Source: Opitutaceae bacterium (lineage in GTDB: Bacteria > Verrucomicrobiota > Verrucomicrobiia > Opitutales > Opitutaceae). Taken from it: a stretch of DNA of 64,000 nucleotides. Where the stretch lies: positions 62,001-126,000 of the forward strand of contig JAUSID010000286.1 in NCBI GenBank assembly GCA_030648295.1, in the 5' to 3' direction. Below, piece by piece: positions 16,886 to 23,890 of the stretch. Both the position numbers and the translations under genes were made by a program. The notes under the pieces were generated by a model. The model was not told the origin of the DNA, searched no databases, and worked only from the letters and a program-made list of their open reading frames with translations. Each line of letters starts with the position of its first letter. Position 1 is the first letter of the stretch.

Positions 16886-18838
16886 TCAGCGCTTTGTGCG
16901 GTTCTCCGTCATTACGCGATGAACGCAGTCGAGGAGCGCTCGCGGCGTAAACGGCTTGGGGAGGAAGGCATCGCTGTGATGCTCGTATTCTGCGTCCACG
17001 TTCATAGCTGACCCCCGCCCGGTTATAACCAAGATTCGTATTTCGGGAAACTGACGCCGCGCCATTTGGGCAAGTGCTGAACCATCGAGTTCCGGCATGG
17101 AAAGGTCGGTGATGAGGACTTTGATCTCATCACTACGCCGGAGAAGCAGGGAATACGCCTGCATCCCGTCCGTCGCCGCGATCACCCGGTAGCCGTGCTC
17201 AGTGAGCACCGTAGTTGTCACCAGCCGTATTTCCGGTTCGTCATCGACGATCAGGATGAGTTCACCATGACCCCGGAAGGGCGAGAATGGGCTGACGCTT
17301 CCTTTGCCGGGAGCCTCGGACGATTCGGCGGTCGCCGGAAGAAGGATGCGGAACGTTGTTCCACTGCCCAACTCGGATCGAACATCGACGTGACCGTGGT
17401 GATTCTCCACAATTCCCCGTACCGTTGAGAGACCGAGGCCGGTGCCCTTCTCCTTGCTTTTTGTGGTGAAGAACGGGTCCCAGATTCGCCCCAATATTTC
17501 CGGTGGAATTCCGCGGCCGGTATCCGAAACCTCGATCTCTAAATACGGCCCCGGAGGAATCGTTTGAAGGGCGAGCGCCGACCGGAGATCGACCCTGTGA
17601 TTCCTCAAGACTATTCGGAGCGTGCCGCCATCACTCGCCATAGCGTCGCGAGCGTTCACACAGAGGTTGAGGAGCACTTGATGAAGTCGTGTCGGGCTTC
17701 CTATCGCCGGCCATGGATCCGGGGATTGGTCGCATTCGATCCGGATCGTTTTGGGCAGGGTTGCTTCAAGAAGCATCACCAGCTCCCGAAGGAGATGTTT
17801 GCACTGAACCGGTCCGCGGCGCTCTGCATCACCCCGGGCGATCGTGAGAATCTGACGCACCAGATCCGCTCCGCGGACTGCGCTTTTTTCGAGCGTGTTG
17901 AGGAGGACTTGGTCTCGCGCGTCCCTTTGTCGTTCCCGCAGCAGGGGCACTCCCATGAGGACCGGAGCAAGCACATTGTTCAAATCGTGCGCGATTCCGG
18001 CGGCGAGGAGACCGAGACTTTCGAGACGTTGGGCACGAAAAAGCTGCTCCTCGAGCGACTTCTTTTCCGTGATGTCGTGCAGCGTGACTACCAGGCCGGG
18101 ATGCCGTTTCTTCTCCGAACGCCGGAGAGGCTGCGCATGGACGGTGGCCCACACGAGCGCCCCGCGTGGCTGGTATATACCCATCACCGCGCCCGGTTGC
18201 AGTTTGCCGGTGCGTCGGGCAACCTCCGGCGGAGATTCGTTCACCGAATACGGGCTCAAGTCTTCGCGAATCGCATTCCACTCGGCCGCGAAAGATCGTC
18301 CCAAAAGCTCTGTCACGGAACGGCCGAGAATGCGTTCCGTGCTGGCGTTGGCGGAGATGATTCGCCCGTCGCCGTCAAGCAGGAGCACGCCCTCCACCAT
18401 CGTCAGAAACATCGAGCGGAATCGCTCTTCAGTGTCGCGCAAATGCGCCTCGGCATGCTCGCGACGCTCTCGTTCGTCGCGCTCCCTGAGCGTCCGGGGA
18501 ATGACCATCCGCAGCCGGTCCAGCCGGTCTTTGAAAACGTAGTCGCATGCGCCTTCGCGTATGAGGTCAAAAGCCGTCTCTTCGCCAATCGTGCCAGAGA
18601 CGAAGATCACGGGCGTCGCCGGCGCCAATTCACGAACGACCCGCAGAGCGGCATGGCCATCGAAGCCAAGGACATTGAAATCCGCCAGGACGAGATCGTA
18701 CGCCCCGGCTTTGAGAGCAGGACGAAGCCCTTCCGGAGCGGCAACAGGAGTGACCGAACAATCCGGCCACGTCCGCATGAGAAGGTCGCGAACAACGGCG
18801 ATGTCGCCTGGATTGTCTTCAAAATGGAGTATCTTCAT
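16886..18838 (-). CDS. hybrid sensor histidine kinase (REC-PAS-HisKA-HATPase-REC)
   Basis: 650 aa from ATG 18838 (MKILHFEDNPGD); an upstream ATG at 18883 would add 15 residues. Domains in order: N-terminal receiver (about 1-115, VLADFNVLGFDG), a linker helix and a PAS domain (about 140-265). A HisKA dimerisation domain follows with the H-box GIAHDLNN. The HATPase has an N-box LCVNARDAM, G1 DTGRGIPPE and G2 GTGLGLSTV. A C-terminal receiver ends the protein (VLITDLSMPELDG, PKPFT). No membrane segments are visible, so it is a cytoplasmic kinase. The input receiver at the front suggests control by another kinase. An 18-bp palindrome (18893-18910) lies just upstream and may be its operator. Confidence 0.92.
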   Translation of the reverse strand: MKILHFEDNPGDIAVVRDLLMRTWPDCSVTPVAAPEGLRPALKAGAYDLVLADFNVLGFDGHAALRVVRELAPATPVIFVSGTIGEETAFDLIREGACDYVFKDRLDRLRMVIPRTLRERDERERREHAEAHLRDTEERFRSMFLTMVEGVLLLDGDGRIISANASTERILGRSVTELLGRSFAAEWNAIREDLSPYSVNESPPEVARRTGKLQPGAVMGIYQPRGALVWATVHAQPLRRSEKKRHPGLVVTLHDITEKKSLEEQLFRAQRLESLGLLAAGIAHDLNNVLAPVLMGVPLLRERQRDARDQVLLNTLEKSAVRGADLVRQILTIARGDAERRGPVQCKHLLRELVMLLEATLPKTIRIECDQSPDPWPAIGSPTRLHQVLLNLCVNARDAMASDGGTLRIVLRNHRVDLRSALALQTIPPGPYLEIEVSDTGRGIPPEILGRIWDPFFTTKSKEKGTGLGLSTVRGIVENHHGHVDVRSELGSGTTFRILLPATAESSEAPGKGSVSPFSPFRGHGELILIVDDEPEIRLVTTTVLTEHGYRVIAATDGMQAYSLLLRRSDEIKVLITDLSMPELDGSALAQMARRQFPEIRILVITGRGSAMNVDAEYEHHSDAFLPKPFTPRALLDCVHRVMTENRTKR

Positions 18839-18892
18839 CGCTGTCATCGTGCTGATTCTTGTCGACGCAGCGCCCATACCCAAGCGTCTAGA

Positions 18893-18910
18893 CTACCGGA
18901 ATTCCGGTAG
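18893..18910. promoter_or_regulatory. 18-bp perfect palindrome upstream of the hybrid kinase
   Basis: CTACCGGAATTCCGGTAG is a perfect palindrome located 55 bp upstream of ATG 18838 (10 bp from the alternative ATG 18883). The position fits an operator or a promoter-proximal regulator site for the kinase-receiver operon. Confidence 0.45.
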
Positions 18911-19277
18911 TTTTATAGCGTTCTTTTTCTCCAGAATCATGACAGTCTGCCGACGCAAGGGTCTGACATGGGTCTGACATTGTTTCAATTCCTCTCTTGG
19001 GACAGAAACCTGCCGACCAGATCGAAGCGCGAGGGTGGGAGTGCGTGAAGCGCCACCCCACGTTTCGGCCGACTTTTGACCTCCCTTTCTCGCTGGCCCA
19101 GCGACGCGTTCGATTTCGCCTGCGCGCCGCGAGAACGTACCCTCTTTTACTGGCGTTGCTGACGGAACCATGCAAGTTCGCCCCACATGCGCGACGGGAC
19201 GCGCTGCCGTGTGCCGTAAAAGTCCGGAAAATCTCCGATATCAGGACCGGTCTTTTCCGTGCTACTATTTCCTACCC
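18911..19277. other. 367-bp gap with tandem GGGTCTGACAT repeat
   Basis: No gene is supported. GGGTCTGACAT occurs twice in tandem at 18959 and 18970 (11-bp period), the second copy extended by T. A reverse-strand copy of the 12-mer GGGTCTGACATT lies at 62982-62993. The remainder is GC-rich sequence between divergent signalling genes and probably holds promoters in both directions. Confidence 0.45.
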
Positions 19278-19706
19278 GTGGAACAGGCAACGCCTCATTT
19301 CCCAACGCCCATCGATGCGACGAGCCCGCCCTTCAGCGATCTGCGATTTCTGATCGTCGATGACAACCCGGTCAGTCGATTTCTCATATCCAAAACACTT
19401 TTGCGGAGATTTCCGAAGAGCTTGATTTCCGAGTGCCAAGATTGCGACGCAGCGCTGCGGATACTCGAAAAGGAGAACGTCAGCCTGATTATATCGCATC
19501 GCACTTTCGACATGGACGGCGTTGCACTGGTTCGCGAGTTCCGCGGTCGCAACGCTACGGTGCCAATCCTGATGATGTCGGGCATTGACCATCGCGAGCC
19601 GGCGTTGGCAGCGGGTGCAAATGCGTTTTTGACCTACGAAATGTGGTTAATGGTGGGGAATCACGTGGCCGCTCTTCTCACTCAGTCGAAAGCGACCGGT
19701 ATCTGA
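19278..19706 (+). CDS. degenerate receiver-domain protein
   Basis: 142 aa from GTG 19278 (VEQATPHFPT); a longer reading upstream is unlikely. The receiver fold is recognisable: LRFLIVDDNPVSRFLISKTL gives the acidic pair, then MDGVALVREFRG and ILMMSGID. However, the phospho-acceptor position in LIISHRTFDMDG is Ser rather than Asp, and the usual Lys in the last strand is Thr (AFLTYEMW). It therefore cannot be phosphorylated in the usual way. It is either an atypical receiver used as a constitutive protein-interaction module or an early pseudogene. It sits 29 bp upstream of another decayed receiver. Confidence 0.65.
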   Translation: MEQATPHFPTPIDATSPPFSDLRFLIVDDNPVSRFLISKTLLRRFPKSLISECQDCDAALRILEKENVSLIISHRTFDMDGVALVREFRGRNATVPILMMSGIDHREPALAAGANAFLTYEMWLMVGNHVAALLTQSKATGI

Positions 19707-19735
19707 AAGCGCCGCCCTTTTTGAATACGTCGCCG

Positions 19736-20137
19736 GTGAAGACAATTTTGATCGTCGAGGACGACGATTCGTTTCGAGAGACGCTGCGCACCGTTCTGGG
19801 AACGCGCGGTTTCAACGTCCTCATTGCACAAAGAGCAGGAGAGGGCCTTCAGTTGGCCGCCTGCCACGACGTTGACACCGTTATCACTAATTTTCAGATC
19901 ACGCGCAGGAACAGCTTGGAGATTTGCCGCGCGCTGCGCGGATAACTCAGGTCAATGGATAGCCACATTCTAGTCTTCTTCATAGCAGGTTCTCTCACGT
20001 TGAAAACCAGCGAGACACTCGCGGCCGAAGTAACTGGCCTTTTCAGGAGGAAGCCGTTTCACGCGGTCGAGATTTCCAAAGAAATAGAGCGCCACTTGCA
20101 GGCCTTGCAGGCTGCCGCCAGTACCGGGTATGAATGA
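19736..20137 (+). pseudogene. receiver gene with in-frame stop
   Basis: From GTG 19736 (alternative TTG 19721) the frame reads VKTILIVEDDDSFRETLRTV and continues to EICRALRG. A TAA at 19943-19945 follows. The same frame then continues as SHILVFFIAGSLTL and on to FRRKPFHAVEISKEIERHLQ, which is the second half of a receiver (switch residue and KPF motif). The phospho-acceptor position is Asn (VITNFQITRRNS). Both the stop and the lost Asp point to a dead gene. Its end overlaps the next receiver gene by 8 bp, as expected of a former operon member. Confidence 0.7.
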
Positions 20138-20528
20138 GACAGCGGTAAAACTTAACGCTTTGGTGGCGGACGATTCCAAGGAAATGCAAGATGTCCTCGC
20201 TCACTGTCTGAATTCTTTGGGATTTCTGGTCACCTGCGCCGGAACTGCGACGGAAGCGAAGAAGCAGATAGGGGCGCAGTATTTCGATTTAGTTGTGATC
20301 GACGTGCTGATGCCGGACGGTGATGGGCTCGAAGTCATCGGCGAGACGAAGAAATGTTATCCCACGGCTCGGATAATCGCGATGACGGGCGAAACCCATC
20401 CGCTCGACGCTAAGTATTGCCTGCAAATCGCGAAGGCGATGGGCGTGCATATCGCCGTGTTGAAGCCCTTCACCACGGCGGAGTTTCTTAAGGCCGTGCA
20501 GCAAGCCATGTCTCCGCGTTCGCCATGA
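20130..20528 (+). CDS. stand-alone receiver (response regulator)
   Basis: 132 aa. A complete receiver: acidic residues in ALVADDSKEM, phospho-acceptor Asp in LVVIDVLMPDGDG, Thr in IIAMTGE and Lys in VLKPFT. There is no output domain. It overlaps the preceding broken receiver by 8 bp and is the only apparently functional one of the three plus-strand receivers here. Confidence 0.87.
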   Translation: MNETAVKLNALVADDSKEMQDVLAHCLNSLGFLVTCAGTATEAKKQIGAQYFDLVVIDVLMPDGDGLEVIGETKKCYPTARIIAMTGETHPLDAKYCLQIAKAMGVHIAVLKPFTTAEFLKAVQQAMSPRSP

Positions 20529-20901
20529 AAGTCGCGGCGGACGAACAAGCCTGACGATTTTCAAGAAGACCCAATGCGCGGTTCTTGGGTACCTTGCGCA
20601 ACGAAAACTCGATCCTCTCGAACTTGGCCGTCTGAGCGCACGAGTGGAGCGGCTGTAGACACAAAAAGCCGCGCTGTGGACAGCGCGGCTTCGGTTGGCT
20701 GCTCGACGAAATCGTCGAACATTCCGATCCGAATCGTCGGTTGACGTTGTTCCGTATCGCGCTGCACGTCTGGTTGCGGGCCGGCCAGCACCGCAGGGAC
20801 AAAGAATGCTCTCTCGCCGCGGTCCACGACACTCCGGCGCTGCTCGATGAATTTCGCCGGACGATGGCCACCAATGCATTGCCGCGAAACACTTCCGAAT
20901 T
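20529..20901. other. 373-bp gap between convergent genes, with terminator
   Basis: Convergent gap after the plus-strand receivers and the minus-strand AAA+ operon. It contains a strong hairpin (20666-20691) and otherwise only short open frames on both strands with no recognisable product. Confidence 0.5.
20666..20691 (-). terminator. rho-independent terminator of the AAA+ operon
   Basis: AAGCCGCGCTG (20666-20676), a 4-nt loop, and CAGCGCGGCTT (20681-20691) form an 11-bp perfect stem. Read on the minus strand the stem is followed by TTTTTGTGT, the expected U-run. It lies 210 bp beyond the stop of the last minus-strand gene (20902). Confidence 0.75.
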
Positions 20902-21822
20902 TCAGCCGCCAGTCGTAGCTGATCGGTTCGACGCAACCGGTCCGCCGTTCGATGACGCGCCGGCGGCGTTGTCCGATGGGGCTTTTCGGATTTCGCGTTC
21001 CATCGCCTCGGACAGGCTCTTCAATTGATTTGCCCCGAGTTGCTTCAACGAGCGGATCGGTTGCTTGAGCGCCAGCTTGTGCCCGGCGAAAGCATAGACC
21101 GCCGCGTCTTTCCATCCGAGTTTGCCTGCACGCGTCCAGATCGCGCGGAAGAAGTCGTTCTGGTAGGCATCGGGATTGCGGCGACGCAGGCGCGAACGAT
21201 TGATCGCCCGCTGCTGTTTGAGAAATTTCACCGCAGCCTCGAAGTCGTTTCGCTCGATTAAGAGATACGAGGCAACGTTGAAATGCCGCTGTAAGCGCAC
21301 GTGAACTCCCTTGTAATCGGGCGCACCGTCCTCACCCGCCAGTCGTTCCGCGAGTTCCTTGATGAGCGGCTGGAGTTTCGCTTTTTGCTCGCCGCTCAGG
21401 TGGCGCTCGTCGGGCGTAATGACGTTCTTCTGAACGTGTTTCTCCGCGTTGATAATGTCGCGGCCGGCGACCTGCACCCGATGACCGCGCCCGCCGAGGC
21501 GGACGCTTTGCCGCACTGCCGGTTCGGTGGATGGCAGCAGTTTGGCCAGGTGTTGCAGCAGGTGCTGAAGTTCGAGATCGTCATCGAGGGCGATGTCTTG
21601 AATTTCCTCCCGAAACACGTCCCGGCGCGGCACGGATTCCGGTTTCGTTGTGGCTTTGTCGATGGCATCGAGCGCGTCCGGCCGGGCGCTCAACCTGCGT
21701 TGAAGGCGGACATTCACGGCTTCGTAAACGTCCTTCACCGATTGCGCCGCCACATCCTGGATGGGCTTTTTGAGGAAGGACGCAGCCTTGAGGAGAGTGT
21801 CCAGCAACGTTTCGATGTTCAT
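20902..21822 (-). CDS. unknown protein with phage ORF6C-like C-terminal region
   Basis: 306 aa from ATG 21822 (MNIETLLDTLL); an ATG at 21858 would add 12 residues and overlap the AAA+ stop. The N-terminal helical part (about 1-100) leads into VQVAGRDIINAEKHVQKNV. Such a Gly-Arg-Asp linker is seen in defence and effector-linked proteins between a helical head and a following domain. The next part (LSGEQKAKLQPLIKELAERL, then RLQRHFNVASYLLIERNDFE) resembles the ORF6C module of phage regulators. A basic C-terminal helix bundle ends the protein. It may bind DNA or regulate the element. It is the last gene of the minus-strand AAA+ operon. Family links are from memory of patterns and are tentative. 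Confidence 0.6.
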   Translation of the reverse strand: MNIETLLDTLLKAASFLKKPIQDVAAQSVKDVYEAVNVRLQRRLSARPDALDAIDKATTKPESVPRRDVFREEIQDIALDDDLELQHLLQHLAKLLPSTEPAVRQSVRLGGRGHRVQVAGRDIINAEKHVQKNVITPDERHLSGEQKAKLQPLIKELAERLAGEDGAPDYKGVHVRLQRHFNVASYLLIERNDFEAAVKFLKQQRAINRSRLRRRNPDAYQNDFFRAIWTRAGKLGWKDAAVYAFAGHKLALKQPIRSLKQLGANQLKSLSEAMEREIRKAPSDNAAGASSNGGPVASNRSATTGG

Positions 21823-21847
21823 GGAAATTCGGCGAGACGTGACGGCG

Positions 21848-22750
21848 TTAGCTTCCACGAACGATCAGCCGCCGCCCCGCTGAGTCCAGCTCGACGAGGC
21901 CCCGGCAAACACCGCGCGTGAAAACTTCCCGGACGACGGCATCGCGGAGGTGTCGCTCGACGGCTTGCCGGAGCGGACGTGCACCGAGGTGCCGGTGAAA
22001 ACCTTCCCGCACGAGGAATTCCAGTGCTTCGCGTGAAACTTGCAGATCGTAGCCCAGGCCGCGGAGCCGCGCCGTTTCATCGGCGACCCGCAGCGCACAG
22101 ATCTCCCGCTGCACGTCCGGCGTCAGCCGGGCGAACACCCATTTTTCCTCGATCCGGCCGACGAACTCGGCCCGCAGGGTCTGACCGAGCATCCGCAACA
22201 CCATCTGTTCGACGCTGGCGAAGCGCGATTGCTCCATGCGCATCGCCTCGGCGCCGCCGATGTTTGAACAGAAACCGACATAAAAACCAGCCAGGCTCAG
22301 CCGCTCGCCGGTTGCCAGCGTGACATGTCCCGGATCGAGCAGTTGGAGAAACAAATCCCACAGCCGGCCGTGCGCTTTTTCCAGTTCGTCGAAAAGCACG
22401 ATGCCTTGCGTGCGCCCGCGCATAGCGCGCCCGAATGCACCGCAATCGGTCATGTCCGCCCCGAGGAAACGCGCGACAGCATCGTCCCGTCCATACTCCG
22501 AAAGATCGAACTCCACGAGGTGCTCCGGCCCGAAGAGATAGCTCCCGCAGAGCCGCATGAGCTCGCTCTTGCCGGTGCCGGTTGGTCCGACGAGGAGGAA
22601 GCTGCCGCGAACCCGGTCGGGAGCGGCGAGGCCCAACTCGCCCCGATGAAACGCGGCGGCCGCCAGCGGCAGGAGATGGTCCTGCCCCTTCAGCCGCTGC
22701 CGCAGGTGTAGCTCCAGTCCACGGAGCCGCTCATGGCGATTTTCGCTCAT
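21848..22750 (-). CDS. single-module AAA+ ATPase (ClpB/ClpA D2-like)
   Basis: 300 aa. Walker A GPTGTGKS at 55-62, Walker B GIVLFDELEKAH at 116-127, sensor region FCSNIGG, an arginine-finger candidate in EFVGRIEEKW and a Clp-type C-terminal small domain (HRHLGARPLRQAVERHL). It equals the second ATPase module of ClpB/ClpA without the N-domain or first module, so it is probably a remodelling ATPase rather than a full disaggregase. It overlaps the upstream 148-aa gene by 4 bp. A broken copy of its second half lies at 8398-8850, beyond the relaxase, suggesting the family belongs to the conjugative element. Confidence 0.85.
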   Translation of the reverse strand: MSENRHERLRGLELHLRQRLKGQDHLLPLAAAAFHRGELGLAAPDRVRGSFLLVGPTGTGKSELMRLCGSYLFGPEHLVEFDLSEYGRDDAVARFLGADMTDCGAFGRAMRGRTQGIVLFDELEKAHGRLWDLFLQLLDPGHVTLATGERLSLAGFYVGFCSNIGGAEAMRMEQSRFASVEQMVLRMLGQTLRAEFVGRIEEKWVFARLTPDVQREICALRVADETARLRGLGYDLQVSREALEFLVREGFHRHLGARPLRQAVERHLRDAVVREVFTRGVCRGLVELDSAGRRLIVRGS

Positions 22751-23193
22751 GAACCGCGCTTCTGCCAGCGCAGCGCACGACCGTCCGGATACTCGTCATT
22801 CAGCGCGCGCACCAGAGCCGCGAGCTGCGCTGTCGGTGGTTTCGAGGCGGCCAGGGCGCGAATCAACGTTCCGATGGTGAGGCCGATGTCGATTTGCTTT
22901 CCCCGATTCACCACGCGCTCGAGTTTTTCGTAATGCTCAGGGTTCATCCGGAATGGCACGACGTGGCTGTCCTCCAAACCCACGCCCGCGGGTGAACGTT
23001 CGAAAGCGTCCCGCAGGATGGCGTGGCCGAGGATTTCGTTCTCGGGCGTGCCGTGCACGAGCGCCCGGATGATGTCGGTCCAGTCGGCGTCGAGCCCGGC
23101 CTTTTTCAGCTCCTTTTCCAACGCAGCCAGCGCCCGCTTGGTCTCGCCATAGAACATGAAGCTCGTGCGGCGTCCGATGGGTGAGGTGCTCAT
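22747..23193 (-). CDS. unknown protein upstream of the AAA+ ATPase
   Basis: 148 aa. No family was recognised. The first half (FYGETKRALAALEKELKKAG, then DWTDIIRALVHGTPENEIL) is helical and charged. The middle (VVPFRMNPEHYEKLERVVNRGKQIDIGLTIGTLIRALA) resembles a ribbon-helix-helix-like segment, so a regulator or adaptor for the AAA+ protein is possible. It begins 15 bp from the inverted repeat at 23209-23246 and is divergent from the T4SS operon, a usual place for a transfer regulator. ATGA coupling to the AAA+ gene. Confidence 0.6.
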   Translation of the reverse strand: MSTSPIGRRTSFMFYGETKRALAALEKELKKAGLDADWTDIIRALVHGTPENEILGHAILRDAFERSPAGVGLEDSHVVPFRMNPEHYEKLERVVNRGKQIDIGLTIGTLIRALAASKPPTAQLAALVRALNDEYPDGRALRWQKRGS

Positions 23194-23208
23194 GGGATAA
23201 TAGGTAAA

Positions 23209-23246
23209 GACATAAGAACTCTTGACAAGGAGATAAATCTTATGTC
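23209..23246. promoter_or_regulatory. inverted-repeat operator between AAA+ and T4SS operons
   Basis: GACATAAGA (23209-23217) and TCTTATGTC (23238-23246) are perfect 9-bp inverted arms separated by 20 bp. They flank a consensus-like TTGACA (23222-23227) and the AAGGAG ribosome site (23227-23232) in the short divergent gap. The first arm continues as GACATAAGAAC, identical to 12353-12363. It is a candidate operator controlling both operons. Confidence 0.6.
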
Positions 23247-23262
23247 AGTGTCTCCAGCATGA
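23242..23262 (+). CDS. possible 6-codon leader peptide coupled to virB2
   Basis: AAGGAG (23227-23232) is optimally spaced from ATG 23242, which opens MSVSPA and a TGA overlapping the ATG of the VirB2-like gene at 23259. No comparably spaced Shine-Dalgarno precedes 23259 itself, so the pilin may be translated by coupling through this leader. This is an inference from spacing only. Confidence 0.35.
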   Translation: MSVSPA

Positions 23263-23558
23263 TGATTCTGCGTGTCCTCGGAACGGCCAAGACGGGCCTC
23301 GGGCAAGGAGAACTTTTCTTAGCGCAGATCCAGCAGTTGAAGGACGGCTTCGGCCTCGCGCTCGCCGTCCTCTTCATGTTCGGGTTCTTTTGGGGCGTCA
23401 TCAAAATCTGGTCGGGCGCCAACGCAATTTCCAAGGGCGACCCCGACGGCAAGGCGGGCATCGTTGCCGGCATCATCATCGCGGCTGCAGCCACGATCAT
23501 GGGCGCGCTGTTCACGATCTTCGGCCTCCAGGACGCCGTGATCACTCCGCGGTTTTGA
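23259..23558 (+). CDS. virB2: VirB2/TrbC-like T4SS pilin
   Basis: 99 aa. Two membrane segments, LALAVLFMFGFFWGVIKIW and GIVAGIIIAAAATIMGALFTIFG, are joined by a short polar loop (SGANAISKGDPDGKA), the VirB2/TrbC layout. The N-terminal part is short and lacks a clear long signal sequence. It is the first gene of the long transfer operon and overlaps virB3 (TGATG). It would be the major subunit of the conjugative pilus. Confidence 0.75.
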   Translation: MMILRVLGTAKTGLGQGELFLAQIQQLKDGFGLALAVLFMFGFFWGVIKIWSGANAISKGDPDGKAGIVAGIIIAAAATIMGALFTIFGLQDAVITPRF

Positions 23559-23890
23559 TGAAAGCCATGGAACTGCGTCACACCGACACCAATGCGGCGG
23601 ACGATTCGCGCGGGCGCGCGTTCGGGCTGGAGGGCAATCTTTATTTGCCGGTCGTGATCGCCGCAGTCGCTTCGCTCGCCGTGGGAGCCGTGCTGGGACT
23701 TGTGCTCCGCACCGGGTGGGTGATCGCCGGTTCGGTCGCGAGTCTGCCAGTTGGCGTAACACTGTTCTGGGTGTTGGCGCTGAGGCACGGAAAACCGGCC
23801 GGCTATGACCGGGACTGGATCGAACAAAAACTGGGGCGCGACGATTTCACGCGCACGAGGGCAGCGCAACGGGGGTTGCTCGAATCATGA
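23558..23890 (+). CDS. virB3: VirB3/TrbD-like inner-membrane protein
   Basis: 110 aa from ATG 23558, which overlaps the VirB2 stop; longer upstream readings are shadows. Two adjacent membrane segments (LPVVIAAVASLAVGAVLGLVL and WVIAGSVASLPVGVTLFWVLAL) are followed by a polar tail with YDRDWIEQKLG. Size and position between VirB2 and VirB4 fit VirB3, which works with VirB4 in pilus assembly. ATGA overlap with virB4. Confidence 0.7.
   Translation: MKAMELRHTDTNAADDSRGRAFGLEGNLYLPVVIAAVASLAVGAVLGLVLRTGWVIAGSVASLPVGVTLFWVLALRHGKPAGYDRDWIEQKLGRDDFTRTRAAQRGLLES

Noticed and set aside
17564-18910. 448-codon plus-strand frame opposite the hybrid kinase
   Set aside because: Shadow frame; the kinase on the minus strand has every expected motif.
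20561-21115. 184-codon minus-strand frame overlapping the AAA+ operon tail
   Set aside because: It runs across the terminator hairpin and out of frame with the real gene at 20902-21822.
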